Source: Moritella sp. F3 (GTDB taxonomy: Bacteria > Pseudomonadota > Gammaproteobacteria > Enterobacterales > Moritellaceae). Taken from it: DNA of 64,000 nt. Each line of letters opens with the position of its first letter. The first letter of the stretch is position 1. The notes under the pieces are model-generated. The model saw nothing but the letters and a program-made list of their open reading frames with translations, was not told the DNA's origin and made no database searches. The position numbers and the translations under genes are program-made. Below are positions 16,216 through 25,868 of this stretch, one piece after another. The stretch lies in the NCBI RefSeq assembly GCF_015082335.1, contig NZ_BLRL01000005.1:186001-250000 (forward strand), given 5' to 3'.

Positions 16216-17992
16216 TGCGTGTCGTTACTCTACTATTTGTTGATGTTGATGTTGATGACGAGTTCGGCGCTGAGTTCGTCGTATTAGTATGATGATTTGA
16301 GCCTGCGCTTTGTTGTTCGAGTGAGCCCGTTTTACGGCTTACCAGTATCGCGATAATATAAAATATGAACGGTGTAATTGATTGTAATAACGCATAAATG
16401 GCACTTATTCTACGATCTTGTCCACTCGATAACGCGACCGCCTCGGTTGTTAAGGTTGATATACGCCCAGCCCCTAGCATTAATGTTGGTAGGTATTGCG
16501 CTAGACTGACACTGATCCCTACTGCCCAAGCTATCCAAATAGCCGGGAGTAATAATGGCCGTTTGATCTGCCACCAGGTTTTAAACGGCGACATGCCTAA
16601 ACTCAGTGCAACATTATCTAAACGTTGATCGTAACTGCGCCATGGCCCATCAAGTGCAAGGAAGATATAAGGGAAAGCAAAGAAGATATGTGCCCAGATC
16701 ACCCACAAATAATAATACTGATTAGCGATGTATAACGTCGCCACTTGAATACCGAATAATAAGGACAGCTGCGGGGCCAGCATCGGGATTGCAATTAACA
16801 ACCTTGGTACTTTTAACCGTCGTTTATTGGTTTCTGCTTTAGCGCTATGTTCATGCACAATAATCGCGAATATTAAAGCTATCGTGGCGCTAACTAACGC
16901 GATTATCATGCTATTAGCGATAATGTCGAGTAAGTAATGCCATTCTTGTTGCCAAAACCGCAGTGACCAACGAGAAGGGGTTATATCTGGGAATCGCCAG
17001 CGTTGTGCAAACGACCAGATTAATAGTATAGGCAAGGTAATAAGGGCGATAAGGTAAGTGACGATAATAATACTTTTACCACCAATTGGCAGCGAATAGC
17101 GCCCATTTGATTGCCAAGTCTTACATTTTACCGTTATTAACCACTCCGCAAAGCGGATACTAAACAGGGTGAACAAGCATAGTAGTGATAATACTAACGC
17201 ACCAGCAGAGGCTTTAGGTAGTGTGGCAAGATCGGCGTCGTTGAGCCATTGCCATACCAACACAGCGAGTGTTGGCGGCTGTGTAGGACCAATGATAAGG
17301 GCGACATCCACCACAGAAATACTATAAGCCATCACGGCAAACAATGAGAAACGGATCTTAGGTAACCATTGCGGCAAGATGAGTTTTTGCCATGCTTGGG
17401 CATTGTTATAACTCAAGCTCTGCGCCGTGATAAGCGTGGTATTAATATTTAATTGTTTGAGAAGTGGAATACTCATGAACAGTAGAAAGGGGATTTCTTT
17501 CAGTGTTAGCGCGACAATGAGGCCAAGACCATATTGATCATGAATTAATTGCCAGTGTATTTGCTCACCAAATATCCGGGCAATAAAGCCACTGGGGGTG
17601 AATAGGAATGCAAAACCGACCGCAAACGCAACATGTGGCAGCGCCATAATAGGCGCCAATAAAGTTTCTATTTTTTTCCACCATCGGCTATGCCAGCAAG
17701 ATTGTAAAATAGCGAAGCAACAGACTGCAGATAATAATGTACTAGCAATACTGACAAATAAAGTCAGTATGATGGATTGGTCTAACCCCGGCCAAGCAAG
17801 CAGGGTATTAAAACCAGTAAATGAAAATGTGTATTGATCAATCGCGGGGATATAACCGAAGGCGGAAAAAATTAGTCCAACCAGCCCAGGCAATAAAGGT
17901 AAAAAACTAATAATGACCGTCAGCAGCACAACCATTTTAAAAGTGATGGATGCGACTGACTGGCTGTTTACTGATTTTAATAAAGCGTTCAA
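16196..17992 (-). CDS. ynjC: ABC transporter permease, fused two-domain type (YnjC-like)
   Basis: A permease of about 598 aa with roughly twelve membrane helices in two similar halves, as in ThiP and FbpB, so one polypeptide makes the whole channel. Each half has a coupling-loop motif: residues around 200-215 in the first (AQSLSYNNAQAWQKLILP) and a matching region in the second (ALSLGMSPFKTWWQIKRP). The frame is open to a TTG at 18040, inside ynjB; TTG 17992 is preferred since GGA lies 6-7 bp upstream and it falls 13 bp after the ynjB stop. The C-terminus is a Ser/Thr/Asn-rich tail. Works with YnjB and YnjD; substrate unknown. Confidence 0.88.
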   Translation of the reverse strand: MNALLKSVNSQSVASITFKMVVLLTVIISFLPLLPGLVGLIFSAFGYIPAIDQYTFSFTGFNTLLAWPGLDQSIILTLFVSIASTLLSAVCCFAILQSCWHSRWWKKIETLLAPIMALPHVAFAVGFAFLFTPSGFIARIFGEQIHWQLIHDQYGLGLIVALTLKEIPFLLFMSIPLLKQLNINTTLITAQSLSYNNAQAWQKLILPQWLPKIRFSLFAVMAYSISVVDVALIIGPTQPPTLAVLVWQWLNDADLATLPKASAGALVLSLLCLFTLFSIRFAEWLITVKCKTWQSNGRYSLPIGGKSIIIVTYLIALITLPILLIWSFAQRWRFPDITPSRWSLRFWQQEWHYLLDIIANSMIIALVSATIALIFAIIVHEHSAKAETNKRRLKVPRLLIAIPMLAPQLSLLFGIQVATLYIANQYYYLWVIWAHIFFAFPYIFLALDGPWRSYDQRLDNVALSLGMSPFKTWWQIKRPLLLPAIWIAWAVGISVSLAQYLPTLMLGAGRISTLTTEAVALSSGQDRRISAIYALLQSITPFIFYIIAILVSRKTGSLEQQSAGSNHHTNTTNSAPNSSSTSTSTNSRVTTRNVSISK

Positions 17993-18005
17993 TTCATATC
18001 CGTAG

Positions 18006-19151
18006 CTAGTGTCCGTAGCGTTTTTGCCATTCAGCTTCAAGTGCTGCTTGCCAACTTGGGTGTGGTTCTGGGATTGATTTAAACAATTTGGTTTTTTGTG
18101 CCGAACCAGTGATGTGCTGCGGTGCTAATACTGTAGGGTCGCCCCAAATCGCTAAATCCCCTTTACGAGACTGTGCTTCAGGGCTTAATAAGAAGTTAAT
18201 CGCCACGAGTGCGCCTTCTTTCGCTGCTGCATTCCATGGTATTGAGAGGAAATGGATGTTCGATAATGCACCGGCTTTCATTGCATAAGCAACCGTGGTA
18301 TCGCTGAGCTTGCCACTCTGCTGTGATGTGGTCGCTTCATTGGGATTAAACGAAATGGCAATATCGAGTTCGCCATCATCGAGCAGTTGAATAGTTTCAG
18401 ATGCGCTACTTGGGAATTGTTTACCTTGATGCCAAGCAACGGCATTTAATTTGTCGATATAATCCCATAACGGTGCCGATATCGCGGTGAACGTCTGAGT
18501 ATCTACGGGCATATATAACTTTGTGTTATCACTGGCTAACTCTAACAAGGCCGCTTTTAAAAAGCTGGTGCCGTGAAATGAGGGTGGTTTTGGGTAAGTA
18601 ATTTTATTTGGGTGCTCAATTGCGTAAGCAAGCAATTCGTTAAAACTTGTTGGTGGGTTATCTAAGTTTTCAGTGTCATAAATAAACACGAGCTGACCAA
18701 GCCCCCAAGGTGCTTCTAATCCGAGAGTGGGTTCTGAAAAGTCGCTGTCGACAGGTAAGGTTTTGTCAACATAGCGCCAGTTAGGTAATTGTGTGGCGAA
18801 TGACTCTGTAATAAGGTCATAGCGCTTCATTGATTTGAAGTTTTCACCGTTTACCCAAACCATATCAACACTGCCGTTAGTATTCTTTTTTGCGGTTTTC
18901 TCTGCGGCTAAGCGGGTGATGGCTTCGGCAATATCACCGACTTTAACGTGCTTAAGGTGCACGCCGTATTCACTGCTTAACCGTTTATCAGCCCAACGTA
19001 AGTAGTTATTGATTTCAGGGCTGCCACCCCATGCATAAAAATAAACGGTTTGTCCTTTGGCTTTTTGTTCTACAGTTGGCCAATCTAGGTCTGTGGCTTG
19101 GCCAAGTGCACTGATTAACAATAAGCTAAAACCAACGAATAGTTTATGCAT
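18006..19151 (-). CDS. ynjB: ABC transporter substrate-binding protein (YnjB-like)
   Basis: A 381-aa periplasmic binding protein, the first gene of the ynjBCDF operon. Signal peptide MHKLFVGFSLLLISALGQA precedes mature sequence with the family motif QTVYFYAWGGSPEINNYLRW. Further segments LEAPWGLGQLVFIYD and KITYPKPPSFHGTSFLK match the family of E. coli YnjB. The ATG at 19151 has AAAGGAAA upstream, so it is preferred to the longer frame. The family is related to thiamine- and spermidine-type binding proteins; the ligand is not known. Divergent from the hydrolase gene at 19387, with 235 bp of shared promoter space. Confidence 0.9.
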   Translation of the reverse strand: MHKLFVGFSLLLISALGQATDLDWPTVEQKAKGQTVYFYAWGGSPEINNYLRWADKRLSSEYGVHLKHVKVGDIAEAITRLAAEKTAKKNTNGSVDMVWVNGENFKSMKRYDLITESFATQLPNWRYVDKTLPVDSDFSEPTLGLEAPWGLGQLVFIYDTENLDNPPTSFNELLAYAIEHPNKITYPKPPSFHGTSFLKAALLELASDNTKLYMPVDTQTFTAISAPLWDYIDKLNAVAWHQGKQFPSSASETIQLLDDGELDIAISFNPNEATTSQQSGKLSDTTVAYAMKAGALSNIHFLSIPWNAAAKEGALVAINFLLSPEAQSRKGDLAIWGDPTVLAPQHITGSAQKTKLFKSIPEPHPSWQAALEAEWQKRYGH

Positions 19152-19386
19152 GAAATTTCCTTTTTCTAGTTGAGCGAACATGACTGCCTGCAATGTCTAT
19201 AAAATGAATTATAACGCATTGTAATCATATTCATATACTCATCTTAGTTGTAGCTAGTTAAATTACATCAAGATGTTAGAAGTGTGACTCGCTCGGGCAT
19301 GGATATGACAGAACAGAATTACCTAAGGTAAATAATGCTGTACAGTTAAGGCTTCATTTTGGGTTAAGAGCGTAGCAGCGAAAAGT

Positions 19387-20358
19387 ATGACTAAATTTAA
19401 ACCAGCACAGGGCCTGAGCAATAACCACCTGCAATCTATGTTGTCTAGCTCTGGCCCTAGAAAATATTTCGAGAAACGACGTGCTAACCAATTACTCTGC
19501 TTGGCAAAGCAGCATATTATCACCACGCCGCAAGGGGTTAGATTAGAGGGTTTTTTAAGCCGAAATAACACCACTACACCATCGAAAGGACTTGCTGTAA
19601 TCTTACATGGTTGGGAAGGCTGTGCTGATTCGTTGTATGTATTATCCAGTGGCCAAAAGTTACTTGATGCGGGCTACGATGTGTTTCGTCTTAACTTTCG
19701 CGATCATGGTGATACCCACCATTTAAACGCGGAACTATTTAACTCGTCACGTTTAGAAGAGGTGGCTGAAGCGGTTAAATACCTTTGCCATCATTTTGGT
19801 GGTAACCATAACGTGTTATGTGGTTATTCACTCGGTGGTAATTTCTGTTTACGCGTAGCAAATACCGCCAAGTCTGCGGGTATTGCGTTACACCAAGCGA
19901 TTGCGATCTGTCCTGTGTTACATCCAACCACCACTATGGCCGAATTAAGTGCCGGTTTTCCATTATATGAGCAGTACTTCGTCGCCAAGTGGAAACGTTC
20001 TTTAGTCAAAAAGTTACGCTATTATCCACAGTTAGGTTATGGCAAAGCATTGAAAAAACTAAAGACACTCGATGAAATGAATTTATTTTTTGTTGATCGT
20101 TATACAAACTTTACCAGTCGAGATGAATACTTTGAGGCTTACTCGGTTGTTGATGCAGGGTTGAGCCAACTGGCAATACCAACCACGATCATTACGTCTG
20201 AAGACGATCCTATGATCCCACCTGGTCACCTCGCTCAGTTACACCAATCGCAATGGCTGACCATCGATCTACAAGCTAAAGGCGGGCACTGTGCGTTTAT
20301 TAAAAATTGGAAGTTTGAAAGCTGGGCCAGTGAGCGTATTGCCCAGCTTGTAGAATAG
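19387..20358 (+). CDS. Alpha/beta hydrolase of the YheT family
   Basis: A 323-aa cytoplasmic hydrolase. The oxyanion region is VILHGWEGCADS, the nucleophile elbow G-x-S-x-G is GYSLGGN, the acid is likely Asp in TSEDDPMIPP, and the catalytic His is in GGHCAFI. The N-terminal NNHLQSM and RLNFRDHGDTHHLN segments are typical of YheT/ABHD1-type carboxylesterases. The natural substrate is unknown. Single gene; a short octanucleotide repeat follows the stop. Divergent from ynjB. Confidence 0.88.
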   Translation: MTKFKPAQGLSNNHLQSMLSSSGPRKYFEKRRANQLLCLAKQHIITTPQGVRLEGFLSRNNTTTPSKGLAVILHGWEGCADSLYVLSSGQKLLDAGYDVFRLNFRDHGDTHHLNAELFNSSRLEEVAEAVKYLCHHFGGNHNVLCGYSLGGNFCLRVANTAKSAGIALHQAIAICPVLHPTTTMAELSAGFPLYEQYFVAKWKRSLVKKLRYYPQLGYGKALKKLKTLDEMNLFFVDRYTNFTSRDEYFEAYSVVDAGLSQLAIPTTIITSEDDPMIPPGHLAQLHQSQWLTIDLQAKGGHCAFIKNWKFESWASERIAQLVE

Positions 20359-20364
20359 CGAACT

Positions 20365-20396
20365 GTGAATAGGTGAATAGGTGAATAGGTGAATAG
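20365..20396. repeat. Octanucleotide tandem repeat, four copies
   Basis: GTGAATAG is repeated four times without a mismatch (20365-20396), followed by a degenerate fifth copy (TTGAACAG). It lies 7 bp after the hydrolase stop, in the gap between two convergent genes, so copy-number change would not alter either protein. Confidence 0.9.
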
Positions 20397-20426
20397 TTGA
20401 ACAGTAAAATAGTAGAATAATCGTGT

Positions 20427-21716
20427 TTAGCGCGAGCAATGCTTATTGATATTCGCCATGAAATTGATTAATGACGGCACATGATTCGCCACAAACGGTA
20501 GCCCTGTATTAACTAAAGAGACTGTAATATCACGTTCAGGGTCAGCCCACAATAGTTTATTAATCAAACCGATATGACCAAATGCCTGAGCACTATTTAT
20601 ACCCCATAAACCGACAGGGCTTGCGCCGAGCATCATGCCAGCGCTATAACGCATTGGCGCCATCAGCGTACGATCAAATTCGAGTGTGCCCGTTTCTTGG
20701 GTCAAACCTTGTACTGTTACCGGCTGGCATATTTGTTTGCCTTCCCAGACTCCATCATTTAATAGCATTTGATAGAAACGCCCCATTTCTTCTGCTGTTC
20801 CCATTAGGTTTGCAGACGGTATGACTGCTTGTTGAAAAATGGCGGTATTACTGACTTCGGCCACATGCTCAAATGAACCACCTAATACCCGTTTAATAAA
20901 GTATGAAATCGGGTACATGGCTTTGATTCCAGTCGCGTAGTTATCCGCTAAAGCACAGGCTTCTGTGTCATCTAAGCCATAGCAAAAGTATTTCATTTGC
21001 ATTGGTTTTCGCACTCTTAAATCAAGAAATTTTTGTATGCTCATACCACTGGCTTGCTTAATTATGCGCTCTAAAATATAGCCGCCACTTACCGCGTGAT
21101 AAGCGAGTTTACCCACTTCTGTTGTCGGTAATTGTTTGGCGCAAAGCTGCTGCCAAATTTCATCATTGTCGGCCAGCGCATTAATACCCAGTGAACTTGG
21201 CATCGTTGACATACCACTGCGATGCGATAAGACTTGATGGATAGTGATGCCCTGTTTACCGTGTTGGCCAAATTCAGGTAAATGTGTGCTCACCGTATCG
21301 TGTAAATTGATGAGCTTATCTTCATTGAGCAAATGGATTAAAAATGCTGTCACTGCCTTTGATCCCGAGAAATAACAAATAGGCGTCTCAGGTTGCATTA
21401 ATCGGGCATCTATATCTGCTTTTTCATTGGGCTTATGGCCATTAGCATAGCCAATAGAACGGCTTAAAATAATCTTACCCTGGCGGCGAAAACACAGCGA
21501 TATAGCGGGGTGGGTTGCCGTTTTATAGATCTCTTCGACGGATTGCCAGATCGCATCGACGCCATCACGGGTCATGCCAACGGATAAAGGTTCCACTTCT
21601 TCGTCTCGATTAATCGTTGTTACAGTGGCGAGTGATTCTGGTAGGTGTATGGTATTGCCAAAGCGCAAATACCTGTTTGCGCGTACTAAATTTTTTAATC
21701 CAAAATCAATAATCAT
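20427..21716 (-). CDS. Serine hydrolase of the beta-lactamase / esterase (class C-like) family
   Basis: A 429-aa protein of the serine beta-lactamase-like superfamily (EstB, class C enzymes, D-aminopeptidases). The catalytic S-x-x-K is SGSK in CYFSGSKAVTAFL, the second motif tyrosine is in LAYHAVSGGYILE, and HQVLSHRSGM follows the usual spacing. Near the end, AFGHIGLINKLLWADP matches the H-x-G third motif. No signal peptide is evident, so it is probably a cytoplasmic esterase or peptidase and not a resistance enzyme. Length is slightly above average because of an extra N-terminal 60 residues. Monocistronic. Confidence 0.85.
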   Translation of the reverse strand: MIIDFGLKNLVRANRYLRFGNTIHLPESLATVTTINRDEEVEPLSVGMTRDGVDAIWQSVEEIYKTATHPAISLCFRRQGKIILSRSIGYANGHKPNEKADIDARLMQPETPICYFSGSKAVTAFLIHLLNEDKLINLHDTVSTHLPEFGQHGKQGITIHQVLSHRSGMSTMPSSLGINALADNDEIWQQLCAKQLPTTEVGKLAYHAVSGGYILERIIKQASGMSIQKFLDLRVRKPMQMKYFCYGLDDTEACALADNYATGIKAMYPISYFIKRVLGGSFEHVAEVSNTAIFQQAVIPSANLMGTAEEMGRFYQMLLNDGVWEGKQICQPVTVQGLTQETGTLEFDRTLMAPMRYSAGMMLGASPVGLWGINSAQAFGHIGLINKLLWADPERDITVSLVNTGLPFVANHVPSLINFMANINKHCSR

Positions 21717-21837
21717 GTCGCTAACTCAAGTTGTAGGGTATACAAATGAAGATAGAGTTATATTTTAGAATAAACAATTAGGTTTGAATTTAATTTAACG
21801 GCCAGCGTAAACTGGCCTGATGTGAGGGGCGTGCTTC

Positions 21838-23055
21838 CTAACGTTTTAACTTTAATGCAATGCCAGCTGAAATAGTGATAAATAGCGCCGAGATCCATAA
21901 GCACATTTCCAAACCGTAAACTTGAAATACCCAGCCTGACAACAGAGTACCAATCAATCGACCCATCGCATTCGCCATATAGTAAAAGCCAACGTCCATC
22001 GACACGCCATCACTGTCAGCTAAACTGACAATTAAGTAGCTGTGTAATGATGAGTTAATCGCGAACAACCCGCCGAAAACTAATAAACCAATGACAATGG
22101 AAAATTGCACGTAGAATTGGTAGTGCAGGGCAATGGCGATCAATACCGGTACCACCGCTAAGTAACCAGCCCAACGTGCTGCAGCCTGGGGCGCTGGCGT
22201 GTTGCCAGTAAAGCGTGGCGCGATTGACTGCACCATGCCATAACCAATAACCCAACTTGCCATAAAGCCGCCAACCCACCAATGATCCCAGTTAAAGGTC
22301 GTTGCCAGGAACACTGGCAGGGCGACGACAAACCAGACATCACGTGCACCAAATAGAAATAACCGCGCAGCTGACAATAGGTTTATCGAGCGGCTTTTGG
22401 AAAATATTTCGGTAAACTTTGGTTTGTTTTTGGCTTTACCTAATTCAGCTTTTAAACTGATTAAGCTCCAGATCCAGACGAGCAATAACATCGCCGCCAT
22501 GAGCAGAATGGCCTGTTTAAAACCAAATGCCGTTAGCAGTACACCACCTAAGAAAAAGCCGACGCCTTTGAGCGCATTTTTAGATCCCGTTAAGACCGCC
22601 ACCCAGTGGTAGAGCTTACTGTCACTATTGTTATGAATATCGTCACTGCTTTTTGGTACTAACAACTTAATGGCACTTTTGGCGCTCATCTTATTCAAGT
22701 CTTTGGCAATACCAGATAAAGCTTGTGCGATCATCACATAAACGACAGTCAACATGTCAGCGGGTACAGCTAACATCACCAAGGCTATTATTTGCATCGC
22801 CAAGCCAATGTTCATGGTTTTATTGAGGCCTAAACGCGCCCCTAACCAGCCACCAATTAAATTAGTGATGACGCCGAACACTTCATAAAACACAAATAAC
22901 ATGGCGATATTAATCGGGCTGTAACCCAGCTGGTGGAAATACAGCACGACCAACATGCGCAATGCGCCGTCAGTTAAGGTGAACGCCCAATAATTACCGG
23001 TAATGATAAGATATTGTTTTATTTGAGGGGAAATACCCGCTAACGCTTTTATCAT
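21838..23055 (-). CDS. arsJ: Organoarsenical efflux permease ArsJ
   Basis: A 405-aa major facilitator superfamily transporter with about twelve helices. The start ([31 protein letters not shown]) and the loop [17 protein letters not shown] are characteristic of ArsJ. In the known pathway, the linked GAPDH makes 1-arseno-3-phosphoglycerate from arsenate and ArsJ exports it; it then breaks down to arsenate outside. The ATG overlaps the stop of the GAPDH gene by 4 bp, so translation is coupled. Last gene of arsR-acr3-gapdh-arsJ. Confidence 0.93.
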   Translation of the reverse strand: MIKALAGISPQIKQYLIITGNYWAFTLTDGALRMLVVLYFHQLGYSPINIAMLFVFYEVFGVITNLIGGWLGARLGLNKTMNIGLAMQIIALVMLAVPADMLTVVYVMIAQALSGIAKDLNKMSAKSAIKLLVPKSSDDIHNNSDSKLYHWVAVLTGSKNALKGVGFFLGGVLLTAFGFKQAILLMAAMLLLVWIWSLISLKAELGKAKNKPKFTEIFSKSRSINLLSAARLFLFGARDVWFVVALPVFLATTFNWDHWWVGGFMASWVIGYGMVQSIAPRFTGNTPAPQAAARWAGYLAVVPVLIAIALHYQFYVQFSIVIGLLVFGGLFAINSSLHSYLIVSLADSDGVSMDVGFYYMANAMGRLIGTLLSGWVFQVYGLEMCLWISALFITISAGIALKLKR

Positions 23056-24059
23056 TTGTCTGAACGACCAACCATGCGCGCTAATTCAGCTGCGCGATTG
23101 GCATAACCCCACTCGTTGTCATACCACGCATAGATCTTAACTTGTGTACCATTAACGACCATCGTTGATAACGCATCAATAATACTTGAGCGTGGGTCTG
23201 TCTTGTAATCAATAGACACTAATGGGCGTTCTTCATAGCCTAATATGCCTTTTAGTTCTGCTTTCGCTGCTTGCTTGAAGTAACCATTCACTTCTTCTGC
23301 CGTCGTTTCACGTTCCACTTCGAAAACACAGTCAGTCAATGAAGCATTTGCTAGCGGTACGCGGATAGCATGACCGTTTAGCTTACCAGTTAATTCAGGG
23401 AATATATTGGTGATAGCTGTTGCAGAACCTGTTGTTGTTGGTATTAATGATGTGCCACAAGCACGCGCACGGCGTAAATCAGCATGGGGTGCATCAAGAA
23501 TGGTTTGGGTGTTGGTGATGTTGTGAATCGTCGTCATTGAACCGTGTTTAATGCCGAGCTTTTCTTTTAACACTTTAACCACAGGGGCTAGGCAGTTAGT
23601 CGTGCATGACGCTGCAGTTACAATTGGGTGTAGGTCTTTGTTATATAGGTTATCGTTGACCCCCATGACGACGTTTAATACACCTTCTTCTTTCACTGGC
23701 GCAGTTACTACTACACGTTTAACGCCTTGGTCTAAGTAAGCTTGTAATAGTGCACTGGTTTTTATTTTACCTGACGCCTCAAGCACAACATCACAACCAG
23801 ACCAATCGGTATCAGCAACGGCAGTATTACGAGTGCAAGGAATAAAGTGGTCGGCAATGATCATGCGATCACCAAGAAAATCAGCCTGATGTTCCCAGCG
23901 ACCATGAATTGAATCAAAGTTAAGTAAGTGTGCCAACGTTTCTGCATTACCTGCAGGATCATTGATTTGGACAATCTCAACGTCATCCCAGTTGAACGCC
24001 GCACGCATTGCTAGGCGACCCATACGACCAAAGCCGTTAATACCGATTTTAATAGTCAT
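23052..24059 (-). CDS. Arsenate-associated glyceraldehyde-3-phosphate dehydrogenase
   Basis: A 335-aa GAPDH. The NAD-binding motif [14 protein letters not shown] lies at the N-terminus and the catalytic Cys152 is in [12 protein letters not shown], with the His and substrate-site residues downstream. Placement between acr3 and arsJ identifies it as the arsenical paralogue: it uses arsenate in place of phosphate to form 1-arseno-3-phosphoglycerate for ArsJ export. Central-metabolism gapA would not lie here. ATG 24059 is preferred to 24071 because GGAG lies 7 bp upstream. Confidence 0.92.
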   Translation of the reverse strand: MTIKIGINGFGRMGRLAMRAAFNWDDVEIVQINDPAGNAETLAHLLNFDSIHGRWEHQADFLGDRMIIADHFIPCTRNTAVADTDWSGCDVVLEASGKIKTSALLQAYLDQGVKRVVVTAPVKEEGVLNVVMGVNDNLYNKDLHPIVTAASCTTNCLAPVVKVLKEKLGIKHGSMTTIHNITNTQTILDAPHADLRRARACGTSLIPTTTGSATAITNIFPELTGKLNGHAIRVPLANASLTDCVFEVERETTAEEVNGYFKQAAKAELKGILGYEERPLVSIDYKTDPRSSIIDALSTMVVNGTQVKIYAWYDNEWGYANRAAELARMVGRSDK

Positions 24060-24104
24060 TTTATTCTCCATAATGTAGATGCTTTAATTATATAGATGCT
24101 TTAT

Positions 24105-25139
24105 TTATTGTTCATCTTTTGAATAGCTAAACGAATTTTGGCTGCGGTTAATAATGGCAACCAGCGATAACATAATGGGTACCTCGACAAGTACACCAAC
24201 CACAGTGGCAAGTGCAGCGCCCGAATGCAAACCGAATAACGAAATAGCCACCGCTACCGCGAGTTCAAAGAAATTTGATGTACCAATCAAACATGCAGGT
24301 CCGGCGATGTTATGCGGTAGTTTTAGTTTTTTAGCTGCCAAAAACGTGATAGCAAAGATCATGTAGGTCTGCAGCGCCAGCGGAATAGCGATAAGTACGA
24401 TGGTCGTAGGGTCGTTGATGAGTGTATTGGCCTGAAAACCAAACAGTAAAACCACAGTCGCTAACAAGCCTAAAATAGACCAAGGCTTTAGTTTAGCAAG
24501 TACGTGTGAGATAGCCGCATCATCATTGCCTTTGTTTAACCTTTTACGGGTCAGAACGCCTGCAATTAATGGTAGTACCACATAGAGTACAACAGAGAAT
24601 AGCAAGGTTTCCCAAGGCACGTTGATATCACTGACTTCCAGTAAAAAGGCGGCGATAGGGGCAAATGCAAATACCATAATGATATCGTTCACCGATACTT
24701 GTACTAAAGTATAGTTAGCATCGCCTTTGGTCAGTTGTGACCATACAAATACCATCGCAGTACAAGGTGCTACACCCAGTAAGATCATACCAGCGATATA
24801 TTCTTGCGCAGAGCTAGGATCAACCATGTCAGCGAAGAAAACCTTGAAAAATAACCAGGCAAAAGCAGCCATGGTAAAAGGTTTAATGATCCAGTTGATA
24901 AAGACTGTGAGGAATAAGCCTTTTGGATTTTTACCGACGTCTTTAATGGCTGAAAAGTCTATTTGCACCATCATTGGATAAATCATGATCCAGATAAAGA
25001 CTGCGACAACTAAGTTAACGTGCGCTATTTCTAACCCTGCGATTAACTGAAAAGCGTCTGGTTGCCAAACGCCAAGAATAACCCCTGCAGCGATAGCAAG
25101 CGCTACCCATACTGATAAATACCGTTCAAATATACCCAT
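24105..25139 (-). CDS. acr3: Arsenite efflux transporter Acr3
   Basis: A 344-aa inner-membrane carrier with about ten helices, of the Acr3 (bile/arsenite/riboflavin) family, exporting arsenite by proton antiport. The conserved Cys sits in [13 protein letters not shown], together with [15 protein letters not shown] and a helix with [18 protein letters not shown] near the C-terminus. This Acr3 type is distinct from ArsB, though annotated as arsB in some genomes. It lies 8 bp after arsR and 45 bp before the GAPDH gene. It handles arsenite, the pair downstream handles arsenate. Confidence 0.93.
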   Translation of the reverse strand: MGIFERYLSVWVALAIAAGVILGVWQPDAFQLIAGLEIAHVNLVVAVFIWIMIYPMMVQIDFSAIKDVGKNPKGLFLTVFINWIIKPFTMAAFAWLFFKVFFADMVDPSSAQEYIAGMILLGVAPCTAMVFVWSQLTKGDANYTLVQVSVNDIIMVFAFAPIAAFLLEVSDINVPWETLLFSVVLYVVLPLIAGVLTRKRLNKGNDDAAISHVLAKLKPWSILGLLATVVLLFGFQANTLINDPTTIVLIAIPLALQTYMIFAITFLAAKKLKLPHNIAGPACLIGTSNFFELAVAVAISLFGLHSGAALATVVGVLVEVPIMLSLVAIINRSQNSFSYSKDEQ

Positions 25140-25147
25140 GTTTTTTC

Positions 25148-25495
25148 CTACCCGCAGAGTTGTTGTGTACGCTCTGGGCGTTTACCCATGTCGTTTAGTC
25201 GTTGTATGTCAGCACTCACTAAACTGTTATTTTGCTGTGAACTCAAATCTAAAATAGTTTTTTGCCATGCTGGTAGTGCTGGGTTAATGGCGTAGAACAC
25301 CCATTGTTTATACTTTCTACCAACTAATAATCCTGACTTGCGCAGTTGCGCTAAATTACGCGAAATACTCGGCTGACTTGCGGTTAGCGCAGATATTAAT
25401 TCACATACACAGAGCTCTTTTTCAATATCAATTAACATTAATATTCTGAGTCGGGTTTCATCTGAGAGAATTTTAAAAAGTTGTGTTGGTTCCAT
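25148..25495 (-). CDS. arsR: ArsR-type arsenic-responsive repressor
   Basis: A 115-aa winged-helix metalloregulator. The arsenite site is ELCVCEL with Cys29 and Cys31 at the start of the recognition helix; the helix-turn-helix is [22 protein letters not shown]. Arsenite binding releases the repressor from DNA. First gene of the operon; the region just upstream (25521-25584) holds repeated GTTATAT words likely to be its operator. The third cysteine near the C-terminus (QLCG) may also take part. Start: ATG with a poor ribosome site. Confidence 0.93.
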   Translation of the reverse strand: MEPTQLFKILSDETRLRILMLIDIEKELCVCELISALTASQPSISRNLAQLRKSGLLVGRKYKQWVFYAINPALPAWQKTILDLSSQQNNSLVSADIQRLNDMGKRPERTQQLCG

Positions 25496-25520
25496 ATCGA
25501 TTCACTTATATGTGCGTTTT

Positions 25521-25584
25521 GTTATATACAGTATATGCGCCAAAAGTTATATGCGTCAAATGTTATATACACTATTTGTTATAT
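25521..25584. promoter_or_regulatory. Repeated operator-like words upstream of arsR
   Basis: GTTATAT occurs four times on the plus strand at 25521, 25546, 25562 and 25578, the last three exactly 16 bp apart, within a longer shared AAA(G/T)GTTATAT context. They lie 26-89 bp before the arsR start, where ArsR should bind. The rest of the 373-bp gap to 25868 shows no gene. Confidence 0.5.
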
Positions 25585-25868
25585 TCATTGTTTGCTTTGT
25601 ATGTAGAGTGTTTACGAAGCTTGCCCCGTAAGAATAAATATGTAGGTTAGTTGGACGATTAATAGGCAGGCAGATATAAACATTAGTTATATGTAATATA
25701 AATTTAACGCTTAAGTAGTATAAAGAGATTGTTCTATGCCATTAATTATCTTAAAATTAGTAACCTAAGTTTATGTATTATTTCTAAGCATAAACGCTAA
25801 TGCGAGTCTGGCTCACGGTATCTTACCGAGGGTATCAGCACTTCGTTCACCTTAAATAGGCCTCGTTA

